Below, in pieces: positions 1-7,800 of a stretch of DNA of 14,924 nucleotides. The notes under the pieces are model-generated. The model made no database searches. It was given only the letters and a program-made list of their open reading frames with translations, and was not told the DNA's origin. Origin of the DNA: JBCDIQ01 sp039024295 (GTDB taxonomy: Bacteria > Bacteroidota > Bacteroidia > J057); the NCBI GenBank assembly GCA_039024295.1, contig JBCDIQ010000110.1, positions 1-14,924 on the forward strand, written 5' to 3'. Position 1 is the stretch's first letter, and each line of letters begins with the position of its first letter. The translations under genes and the position numbers were made by a program.

Positions 1-16
1 CCCAAATATCCAGGCA

Positions 17-325
17 ATGCTCGAACCAAATGTTTTTTCCTTTCTCATGGTGAGCGTGGTCCTCTTTGTTTTGGGGGCTATTGGGGTGATGACCCGCAAA
101 AACGGCATCGTTCTGTTCATGTGCATCGAATTGATGCTAAACGCGGTTAACTTGGCGTTGGTCACCTTTTCCAATATGTACGATGACCCGCGCGGTTCCA
201 TGATCGTATTTTTTGTGATGTGTGTAGCGGCCGCTGAAGCAGTAGTCGGCCTCTCCATCATCATTGCCCTGTTCCGAAACAGGCTGGATGTAGACATCAA
301 CGAGGTCAACCTCTTCAAGTGGTGA
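17..325 (+). CDS. nuoK: NADH-quinone oxidoreductase subunit K (NuoK)
   Basis: This is the small antiporter-like membrane subunit of respiratory complex I, which takes part in proton translocation coupled to NADH oxidation by quinone in the inner membrane. The 102-residue product has the usual family length and three hydrophobic segments at about residues 7-25, 31-53 and 62-87. The two conserved membrane glutamates are visible: Glu38 in the CIELMLNAVNL motif and Glu74 in AAAEAVVGLSIIIALFR. They correspond to E36 and E72 of the E. coli protein. The ATG at 17 gives the expected N-terminus. nuoL follows after a 49-bp pyrimidine-rich spacer, so the two genes are very probably cotranscribed from a promoter outside the window, with nuoJ and earlier nuo genes expected upstream. 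Identification is secure. Confidence 0.97.
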   Translation: MLEPNVFSFLMVSVVLFVLGAIGVMTRKNGIVLFMCIELMLNAVNLALVTFSNMYDDPRGSMIVFFVMCVAAAEAVVGLSIIIALFRNRLDVDINEVNLFKW

Positions 326-374
326 TCCTCCCGCTCACATCCTTTTCACCCTACCCTACCCCAAAGCTTTTTCT

Positions 375-2306
375 ATGAATACCCTGATTGTCCTGCTGCC
401 TTTCCTTGGTGCCCTTGTCATTGGCATGGGGGGCTTTTTCAGCGAAGGATTCCGCCGTCAGGAAAAACTCATTGGTGGCCTGGCTACCTTGGCCGTTGCG
501 ATTCCCTTTGGCATCGTGGTCCTTAACTTCTTTTCCTATCAGGGAACGCCCATCGATTTTGCCACCGTCCAATGGATGCAGGCAGGAAACCTGGACATTT
601 CTTTCAGCTATACCCTTGACGAGCTTTCCCTCCTTATGGCCATGATTGTGAACGGGGTCGGTGCCTTGATCCACATCTATTCTATTGGGTATATGCATGG
701 AGACAAGGGGTTCTATAAATTCTTCGCATACCTCAACCTCTTCATTTTTTCCATGAACAACCTCATCCTTGGGGATAACATGGTGGTTATGTTCCTTGGA
801 TGGGAAGGGGTAGGCGTATGTTCTTACCTGCTGATCGGGTTCTGGTACGAAGATATGATGAAGGCAAAGGCAGCACAGAAAGCATTTGTGGCCAACCGGA
901 TTGGTGATTTTGCCATGCTGATCGCCATGTTCCTGGTCTTCAAAGAGACCGGCAGCCTGATGTTCTCTGATTTAAACGCAGCAGTTGGCAGCTTTAGCAG
1001 CGAAACCACCTTCTGGATCGCTTTTTTGGTATTTATAGCAGCAACGGGTAAATCTGCTCAGATTCCCTTGTATGTCTGGTTACCAGATGCCATGGCAGGT
1101 CCTACTCCTGTTTCTGCCTTGATCCACGCTGCCACCATGGTTACTTCAGGAATTTACTTGATTGCTCGTATCCACCCTATTTACGTGGCTGCTCCTGAAG
1201 TGATGGCCGTTGTGGTCATCGTTGCAGCCCTTACCGCAATAGTAGCCGCCTTAATTGCTTTGGCGCAAAACGACATCAAAAAAGTACTTGCATATTCTAC
1301 CGTATCTCAATTGGGATTCATGTTCATGGCACTTGGGGCTGGCGCATTTACTGCTGCCATATTTCACGTAATGACCCACGCTTTCTTCAAAGCCTGTCTC
1401 TTCCTCGGTTCTGGATCGGTGATCCATGCCATGGAACACATGCACACAGTTGATGACCCACAAGATATTCGTACCATGGGAGGCCTTTCTAAATATATGC
1501 CTTCTACCAGCCGAACCTTTTGGATCTCCACCCTAGCCATTGCCGGGATCCCCTTTTTATCTGGTTTCTTCTCCAAGGATGAAATCATGGCCAGTGTCTT
1601 TTTCTATGGCTATGAAAACTCCTTGTACTACTTTGTATATGGCGTAGGTATGCTGACTGCATTTCTGACCGCATTCTACATGACACGTGTGACTTACCTT
1701 ACCTTTAACGGAAAGGAACGTTTCCCGCAAGAGAAAAAACCACACGAAAGCCCTGCTTTAATGACCCTGCCTCTTTGGGTCCTTGCTGTCCTTGCAATTG
1801 TTGCGGGTTACCTGGGCCTTCCCTACGTAATGGGACATGGGGAATACAACATGATTGGCCATGGCTGGCTGGGAAAATCAATTGACAATATGCCCATGAT
1901 GGAAGAACATGCTACTACGAGCATGGAATTGTTTCTCATTGGGTTTTCTGCGCTGGTAGCTATCATTGGCGTATTGGCAGCCAGAAACCTGTACCGCAAA
2001 CACGACTTGAGCGGAGATGACATCCTCATGCAGCGTCTGGGCGGCCTTTACGGTGCCATGGAGCAGAAATTTTATGTGGATGAGTTGTACCAGTATTTCT
2101 TCATCAAGCCCTTCATGTGGTTCTCAGAATCCGTTATCAAACCCTTTGATGAAAATGTGGTCGACGGGGCGGTGAGGGGAATTGGAGATTCTACTGGATC
2201 AATTGGGGAGGTATTCCGCAAACTCCAAAGCGGCCTCATCCAGAACTACATGTTGGTGGTTTCCATCGGGGTACTGGCGGTATTAACCTTTTTGATTTTC
2301 GGGTAG
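375..2306 (+). CDS. nuoL: NADH-quinone oxidoreductase subunit L (NuoL)
   Basis: This is the large distal antiporter-like subunit of complex I, a Mrp-type proton pump in the inner membrane. The 643-residue product is slightly longer than the E. coli protein and reads without interruption. Key channel residues are in place: Glu144 (GWEGVGVCSYLLIGFW), Lys226 (TGKSAQIPLYVWLPDAM), His251 (SALIHAATMVTSG), His331 and His335, Lys339 (THAFFKACLF) and Lys401 (GFFSKDE). The C-terminal part (about 460-643) contains a hydrophilic stretch, then a helix, an amphipathic segment that would form the long lateral helix, and a last membrane helix at about 624-642. It lies in an operon with nuoK. nuoM does not follow: 41 bp after the stop a gene ends on the opposite strand. 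Identification is secure. Confidence 0.97.
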   Translation: MNTLIVLLPFLGALVIGMGGFFSEGFRRQEKLIGGLATLAVAIPFGIVVLNFFSYQGTPIDFATVQWMQAGNLDISFSYTLDELSLLMAMIVNGVGALIHIYSIGYMHGDKGFYKFFAYLNLFIFSMNNLILGDNMVVMFLGWEGVGVCSYLLIGFWYEDMMKAKAAQKAFVANRIGDFAMLIAMFLVFKETGSLMFSDLNAAVGSFSSETTFWIAFLVFIAATGKSAQIPLYVWLPDAMAGPTPVSALIHAATMVTSGIYLIARIHPIYVAAPEVMAVVVIVAALTAIVAALIALAQNDIKKVLAYSTVSQLGFMFMALGAGAFTAAIFHVMTHAFFKACLFLGSGSVIHAMEHMHTVDDPQDIRTMGGLSKYMPSTSRTFWISTLAIAGIPFLSGFFSKDEIMASVFFYGYENSLYYFVYGVGMLTAFLTAFYMTRVTYLTFNGKERFPQEKKPHESPALMTLPLWVLAVLAIVAGYLGLPYVMGHGEYNMIGHGWLGKSIDNMPMMEEHATTSMELFLIGFSALVAIIGVLAARNLYRKHDLSGDDILMQRLGGLYGAMEQKFYVDELYQYFFIKPFMWFSESVIKPFDENVVDGAVRGIGDSTGSIGEVFRKLQSGLIQNYMLVVSIGVLAVLTFLIFG

Positions 2307-2335
2307 GGATTTTAAAAAGACATTTTAGCGATTTT

Positions 2336-2344
2336 AAAGGAGGT
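2336..2344 (+). other. Orphan Shine-Dalgarno-like sequence after nuoL
   Basis: The nine bases AAAGGAGGT are a full match to the canonical anti-Shine-Dalgarno complement and lie about 30 bp after the nuoL stop. No ATG, GTG or TTG start with an open frame follows at ribosome-binding distance, and the convergent small membrane gene ends at 2348. It may be a relic of a downstream nuo gene that once followed, or chance. A nine-base direct repeat (GATTTTAAA at 2308-2316 and 2330-2338) overlaps the region. Confidence 0.25.
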
Positions 2345-2347
2345 CAA

Positions 2348-2731
2348 TTAAGAGATCGGGTTTTTTCCCTTTGCCAGTCTTCCGCCTGCAAGCCCAACCA
2401 ACGCAGCAAAGCCGGTCATAAAAACAGCGGAAATGATCATCATCCCTATTGTGGGCTGATTGTCAAATTCTCCTGTATTTGCATGAAACAATATGGACAG
2501 TTGCCATCCTACCGTAGATTCAAAAAGGCCCAGGATTGAAGCAAAGGTTACCCCAGTACTTAAATCTTTTTGTTTGGTGGCAATAAAGGCAGTTGCCCCA
2601 TAGATGAGGAATGAAATGGGGGATAAAAACGCGTAGTTGAATCCCAACTGCCTGGAAGCAACTGAGCCTAAAGTGTCCAAAAGGGTAATTGCAAGTAGTC
2701 CAAATATCAGGGTCTTATGGTATTGTTTCAT
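2348..2731 (-). CDS. Small integral membrane protein of unknown function
   Basis: I do not recognise a family. The 127-residue product is almost entirely hydrophobic, with four probable membrane helices at about residues 7-26, 34-52, 61-82 and 94-116. Short charged loops (around KQKD, residues 54-57, and TGEFDNQP, 86-93) and a basic C-terminus (GGRLAKGKNPIS) complete it. It starts at an ATG and ends in TAA, 41 bp from the nuoL stop and convergent with it. The CHAP-domain gene lies upstream on the same strand with an 86-bp gap, so cotranscription is possible but not shown. No catalytic motif can be seen. The coherent helix pattern and codon use support a real gene. Confidence 0.75.
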   Translation of the reverse strand: MKQYHKTLIFGLLAITLLDTLGSVASRQLGFNYAFLSPISFLIYGATAFIATKQKDLSTGVTFASILGLFESTVGWQLSILFHANTGEFDNQPTIGMMIISAVFMTGFAALVGLAGGRLAKGKNPIS

Positions 2732-2817
2732 GGTCAGTATCCTTAGGAATAAATGGAGTGAGAATCTTCATGCTTGGTTCCATGAGCCGTTTTTCACATA
2801 AATCAAGGGTCAATACT

Positions 2818-3420
2818 TTAATCTTCCTTCCTCAACCATCCCAACACCCTGCCATTGGCAATCCTCCATTTGTCATTTTCCAGTGCTAGTTGATAGGTTT
2901 CCCTCGATTGGCCCAAGGGCCCTGGGTTTTGCTGGATGATTTCAATTTCCCCCTCAGTGACGTTTGAAATAATGGCGACATGCCCATACCTGTTCAAGGT
3001 TGTGCCTTCAAATATTAGCAGGTCGTTTACCTGAGGTTGGGTTTGGCTCAGGTTGGTGTATTGAGTCAAATTCCGCTGTGTATTCTGTTGGCCGTCCTTT
3101 AAGGATTTGTCAAAGAAGTCTTTTGCATTTCCATAGCTGTCGGGCATGGTGTGGTTCAAATGCTCGTAGTAGTACCGCTTCACAAACTCAACACATTGGT
3201 ACTTCAATCCCAAATTATAGCCGTCAGCAGTCGTATTTCTTTCCGTTACATTCCCTACCCCTCCATTGTAATACACGTAAACGCCATTCAATTCGTCAAT
3301 TTTTTGCCCTACCTCAAAGTTGAGATTCAGGTTAACATGCCTGAAAATCCAGAGGGCCCCAAAGCCCAATATGACTAGGCCGATGGTAACGTATATCCAC
3401 TTTTTAACCTTCAAATTCAC
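2818..3420 (-). CDS. Membrane-anchored CHAP-domain amidase/peptidase
   Basis: This is a probable cysteine amidohydrolase of the CHAP (NlpC/P60-like) superfamily, whose members cleave peptidoglycan peptides or, in the glutathionylspermidine amidase branch, gamma-glutamyl amides. An uncleaved N-terminal membrane anchor (about residues 8-27, after KVKKW) would place the domain outside the inner membrane. The catalytic Cys is in KYQCVEFVKRYYYEHL (about residue 76), the His is in YGHVAIISNV (about 147), and polar residues in EIIQQNPG (about 160-167) may complete the site. The first in-frame ATG lies beyond the catalytic Cys, so translation must begin at a non-ATG codon. I chose GTG at 3420; TTG at 3423 is equally possible and adds one residue. 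No in-frame ATG exists between these and the upstream stop. The substrate is unknown; the CHAP assignment is strong. Confidence 0.85.
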   Translation of the reverse strand: MNLKVKKWIYVTIGLVILGFGALWIFRHVNLNLNFEVGQKIDELNGVYVYYNGGVGNVTERNTTADGYNLGLKYQCVEFVKRYYYEHLNHTMPDSYGNAKDFFDKSLKDGQQNTQRNLTQYTNLSQTQPQVNDLLIFEGTTLNRYGHVAIISNVTEGEIEIIQQNPGPLGQSRETYQLALENDKWRIANGRVLGWLRKED

Positions 3421-3423
3421 CAA

Positions 3424-3667
3424 TTCCAGGGTTAAACTTTTAATCTATACTAGCTCCAACCATATTGAAGTATACATATAAAAATTGCTCTCCAATTGTA
3501 GAACCTATAATGCAAAGTTCATTCATTTCCATAATCCTCAAATTTAGGAATTCCTCCAATACTTCAGCATCCAAGCTCAACCTTTTCTTGATTTAGTCCA
3601 ATAGACTACTTGCAAGTCTTGTACTTCGTTCTAGAAAAAGAATACTTGCCCGCTAACCCTTCCAAGC
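3424..3667. promoter_or_regulatory. Divergent intergenic region, candidate promoters
   Basis: This 244-bp AT-rich spacer separates the CHAP gene (left, - strand) from the Asp-box secreted protein gene (right, + strand), so it should hold a promoter for each. On the - strand, TAAATTTG (3546 down to 3539) matches the Bacteroidota -7 consensus TAnnTTTG, but no good -33 TTTG lies at the right distance and the site is over 110 bp from the CHAP start. On the + strand no perfect -7 box is seen. A perfect 10-bp palindrome ACTTGCAAGT lies at 3608-3617, and TACTTGC recurs at 3607 and 3643. No small gene was found. Confidence 0.35.
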
Positions 3668-4723
3668 ATGAAAAAGACATTGTCCCTCTTGCTTATTGTC
3701 GGCTTCTCCTGTAGCCTGATCGCCCAGCAGAACTTTCGGGAATTTGACCTTAACGATTCGACTGCATACACCTTAAACCCAGATACCGCGATAGTTGTCT
3801 CCAAAACAAAGGTGTATTACCAGACCTCAGGAGGGACCAGACTGATTCGTGATTTTTCGACTCCAGATGGCAATATGTACATCAGAGATTTTGATATCGT
3901 TTCAGATAACGTTTGGTATGCAATCTTTGGCGGAAGGAATTGGGGCGGAGCATCTCTCCTGTACAAGACCCTCGACAAAGGACTCACCTGGACGGTGGAT
4001 TCTTCCATTTTTGCGGCTACCAAGCCCGTATATGAGGATCGGATCATCGCCGATGAGAGTTTGTACCAACTACATCGAATATCAGAGGATACCTTATTGC
4101 TATTTGTCTCCTACTACCAATGCGGCATCTTTTATTCCATTGATGCCGGACAGAGCTGGGACCTGTGGTTTGCCAATACCCCTGCCAACTACAAAGGGAT
4201 TTTCCGCTGTGGAACGGACTATTACCTCTGGGGCCAGGAAGGAGATGGATTCCCAGGCTCCATGTTTGGGTTTGATGCGTCGCTGCTCCTTTCTCCCGAT
4301 ACCAATAATGCCTGGACCCATTTTTCAGAAAACTACCATCCCAGTTGCTACAATAGTGGCAATCCCGATTGCATCTACGTCCCCAATTCCAAGACGGGGT
4401 ATGAACAGTTTTTGTTCTTTCAGAACTATATCTCCCAGAACTGTTCGAACGTGACTTCTACCCTATCTGCTGATATTCCATCAGCGCAGGTAATGGTCTA
4501 TCCCAACCCCTCTCAAAATGGGATATTTTCCCTTCAATGGGATCGGACTGGTGCTACTCCCATTCAATACAGCATCCTCTCAGCCAATGGCCAATTGATT
4601 GTATCTGACAAAATCTCGGGAAATAGCGAGGCTCAATTTAACCTTTCTGGATTCAATCGGGGTCTTTACTTTTTGGTAGTGAAATATGGGGATGGGGTGG
4701 TGCGAAGGAAGATTATTTTCTAG
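3668..4723 (+). CDS. Secreted Asp-box (BNR-like) protein with T9SS sorting domain
   Basis: This 351-residue protein is predicted to cross the inner membrane by Sec and the outer membrane by the type IX system. A signal peptide covers about residues 1-19 (MKKT start, hydrophobic core, LIA then Gln). Two Asp-box motifs of the S/T-x-D-x-G-x-T/S-W type are present, TLDKGLTW (101-108) and SIDAGQSW (157-164), as in sialidase-like or photosystem II stability factor-like beta-propellers, though only two blades are obvious. Several Cys (152, 181, 227, 235, 259) may form disulfides. The C-terminus (about 275-351, beginning VMVYPNPSQNGIF and ending VVRRKIIF) is a type A sorting domain. The catalytic residues of sialidases are not evident, so enzymatic activity should not be assumed. 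It seems monocistronic, with 124 bp to the next gene. Confidence 0.87.
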   Translation: MKKTLSLLLIVGFSCSLIAQQNFREFDLNDSTAYTLNPDTAIVVSKTKVYYQTSGGTRLIRDFSTPDGNMYIRDFDIVSDNVWYAIFGGRNWGGASLLYKTLDKGLTWTVDSSIFAATKPVYEDRIIADESLYQLHRISEDTLLLFVSYYQCGIFYSIDAGQSWDLWFANTPANYKGIFRCGTDYYLWGQEGDGFPGSMFGFDASLLLSPDTNNAWTHFSENYHPSCYNSGNPDCIYVPNSKTGYEQFLFFQNYISQNCSNVTSTLSADIPSAQVMVYPNPSQNGIFSLQWDRTGATPIQYSILSANGQLIVSDKISGNSEAQFNLSGFNRGLYFLVVKYGDGVVRRKIIF

Positions 4724-4736
4724 GGAAATAAGGAGT

Positions 4737-4746
4737 CAACTAGTTG
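4737..4746. repeat. Short perfect palindrome after the Asp-box gene
   Basis: CAACTAGTTG is a perfect 10-bp palindrome 14 bp after the stop of the preceding gene. It has no loop and no following T-run, so it is not a convincing terminator; it could be a protein-binding site or chance. Confidence 0.25.
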
Positions 4747-4816
4747 TTGGCTTTGCACATTCACCTAAAAAAGAGTTCATATATCCGTAAAACAGGGTAG
4801 AGTTTTTCTGGCTGAA

Positions 4817-4836
4817 ATATGGTATTTTTGCCATAT
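4817..4836 (+). promoter_or_regulatory. Promoter -7 box framed by an inverted repeat
   Basis: TATTTTTG at 4823-4830 is a perfect match to the Bacteroidota -7 consensus TAnnTTTG. A T-rich run (4803-4807, TTTTT then CTG) about 20 bp upstream could serve as a weak -33 element. The -7 box is bracketed exactly by ATATGG (4817-4822) and CCATAT (4831-4836), a perfect 6-bp inverted repeat. The expected transcription start falls around 4836-4838, about 10 bp before the ATG at 4848, giving a very short leader. It would drive the large repeat protein and probably the thioredoxin-like gene. Placement is by consensus only. Confidence 0.55.
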
Positions 4837-4847
4837 ATAAATTGAAT

Positions 4848-7800
4848 ATGCGTTACATCATTTCACTATCCCTCTTACTCTCCACTCTATTAGCATCAAT
4901 CTCATATTCTCATGCTCAGTTCAAACCTGAGAAAGTGATTGCAGCACAACCCACTGTAGGAATAAAAAATTTTGAGACAGTTGACCTTGATGGAGATGGA
5001 GACCTGGATTTATTAACTGCTTCTCCAGGAGACAATAGAATTGGTTGGAGTGAGAATATTGGAAATGGTGAGTTTATTCCGAGAAAAGATATTTCGCAAA
5101 GTTCAACTGGGGCATATGATGCTACAGCTTCGGATTTAGATGGTGATGGATACTTGGACGTAATTGCAGCATCTCAAGCGGGTAACAAGATTTCCTGGTT
5201 TAAGCACTATGGAAGAGGTCTTTTTGGATATGAAGAGGTTGTAGATGCAACTGCCAATGGTGCCACAAGTGTTGTGGGGATGGACATGGACGGTGATGGT
5301 GACCTTGATATTGTCGCTGCTTGCCAAAGTTCTGGCAGCGGTTTTGAAATAAGGTGGTACGAAAACCTGGGAGGCACATTTAGAGCTCATCGACTGCTCC
5401 CTGGGAATGCATCAACCCAGATCACCCTTCTCACTTTAGACATAGATAATGACGGCGATGATGACCTGATCTCTCAGGGGCTTTTTTCAGGGAGTCATAT
5501 AATCAGGTTACACGAAAATGTGAATGGAGCAATAGCTCTTCCTAGAAGCCTGGTCAGTCGAAGTTCTGCTTATTCATCATTTGATTTTGCGGATATAAAT
5601 GGAGACTCATTATTAGATATAGTTTTGCCCCTGGGTGGGGATGTGTTGTGGGCAAGAAACAATGGATCAAATACATTTCGGACACTCTCACGAATCACCT
5701 CGCAGTTTATTGCGCCCCAAGCCATTAGTTGTGCAGACATCGATGGGGATGGAGACCAGGACATAGTCGGAATAGATCCATCGGTCAATGTTATTGAGAT
5801 AAGCTGGGTCGAGAATACAGGAGGAACGAATTTTACCACCAAACATTTGGTTCAATCTAGGCTCAGGCTGGGCTCTAATACCCTATATAAGGTAAGTGCA
5901 ATAAATATTGATGGCTCTAATGGGGTTGATATTATATGGTCAGATAGCGACTTTGACTTTATAGAGGTTTTTCGAGATAGTACTGTTGGTTCATTCCATG
6001 CTCCAGTCAAGGTGACAGGAGATTTTGGACTCTCAAATTCAATCCTGGTAGATGTTAACAATGATGGCCTGGATGATGTCGTAATGATAGGCCCAGCTCC
6101 AGATAGATACATAAAATGGAGCGAAAACTTAGGGAGAAAGGAATTTGGTCCAATTCAGAATATCATTCCTAAAATCCAGGTCTTTGGATTTTTACAAGCT
6201 GGCGATATAAATAGTGACAACTTTGAGGATATCATATATTTTACCAGTCAGCCAACGGGTAGAGCTTATTGGCTTTCCAATAATAAAAATGGAACATTTG
6301 GGACACCACAAAGAATCGGGTCTTCAAATAATATATCGTCAATCGAACTAGAAGATTATGACCATGATGGAGATAAAGATATGCTGATATCTCCCCAGGG
6401 TTATGTTTTTGAAAACACTGGAGGAGGGCAATATACCTCCGTAGGAACAGTTTCTTCACTTGGAGGGAACAGCAATGCTTCAATTTTTACAAATCTTACC
6501 AATGATACATTGGTAGATATAGTAGTAGTGGGTGATCGCAACATGGTTTGGTGGATTAATCAAGGAGGTAGTTTTAGTTCCGGAAGGGTTTTTCAAAACG
6601 ACTTCAAAATGGTGGATGCTGGAGATGTCGATGGGGATGGGGATGAAGACCTCGTCTATGCTTTGTCTAATGATGAAATCTATTATCTCGATAATCTTAG
6701 AGGGTTCACAGGCTTCGCAAGACTACTTACAAATCAAGTCAATTCTATACAAACCCTAAAGCTGTCCGACTTAGATGCGGATGGAGATTTAGACGTCCTT
6801 ACGGTTTCAAGTGCAGATTATAAGGTAGCATGGCATGAAAATGTCAACGGGAAATTATCCGCCCAAAAGGTGCTTAACATCCAGTCTACCAATTATAATC
6901 CCATCTCAGCAACAGTCGGTGACTTAGATGACGATGGAGTCAACGATATTCTCTTAACCACCAGAACTCCGTCAACCTATGCAGGGAAGATTTCCATTTT
7001 TTCGAATGGATCAAGAAGTCCATTCCAGGCTAGAGGCACTGTGTTTGTGGATGAAAATCAAAACGGAATGCTCGACCCAAATGAACCAAGATTCAACCAG
7101 GCACCAATAGCCACAACACCGAATATAGGCCTTGCGTACTCGGGGGTTGATGGGAATTACTTCATGAACTTTGACGTGACGGTTCCTTTCACTTACCAAA
7201 TATCGCCAATTGGGTTACCTAACTGGGGAATTACTTCAGATTCCCTAAGCTACGATCTCCCAGTCGATAGTACCTTATTCATAGCCGATAGCCTTGATTT
7301 TGGCATGTATCCTATAATTAGGAGTGATTCAACGCGATCAGATCTGGTTGGCTCCTTTTCGCGCTGTAATACAGTCATCAATAGCTGGATCAATGTGACC
7401 AACACTGGTACAACCTTTCCTTCAGGCATTATCCAGTTAAGGCTTGATCCTAAAATTTCATTTGTTTCAAGTTCAGTTATGCCAGATTCCATTGTGGGGC
7501 AAGATGTCTATTGGCATTTTGACAGCCTTTTTTATTTCGAAAACCAAATGATCAAATATGAGGCTGCCATGCCCGATTTTCGAAGTATTGGAGACACGCT
7601 GAAAAGTCGTGTTGTTACCAGATTAGTTGATAGCTTAGGAACAACCACTTTTAGTAGTTATGACTCTCTGTACCAAGTACTGCTTTGCGCCTATGATCCC
7701 AATGATAAATTGGCAGAACCAAGTGTAGTTGGGTCTCAAGGCTACCTACCTTACACCACAGAGTATATCGATTATACGGTCAGGTTCCAAAATACCGGAA

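Noticed and set aside
2357..2369. GGG-T6-CCC as a terminator between nuoL and the convergent gene
   Set aside because: It is inside the coding end of the small membrane gene, has a 3-bp stem only and no following T-run.
3849..4454. A 201-codon open frame on the + strand
   Set aside because: It is a shifted frame inside the Asp-box protein gene, whose own frame has a signal peptide, two Asp boxes and a sorting domain; the shifted frame has none.
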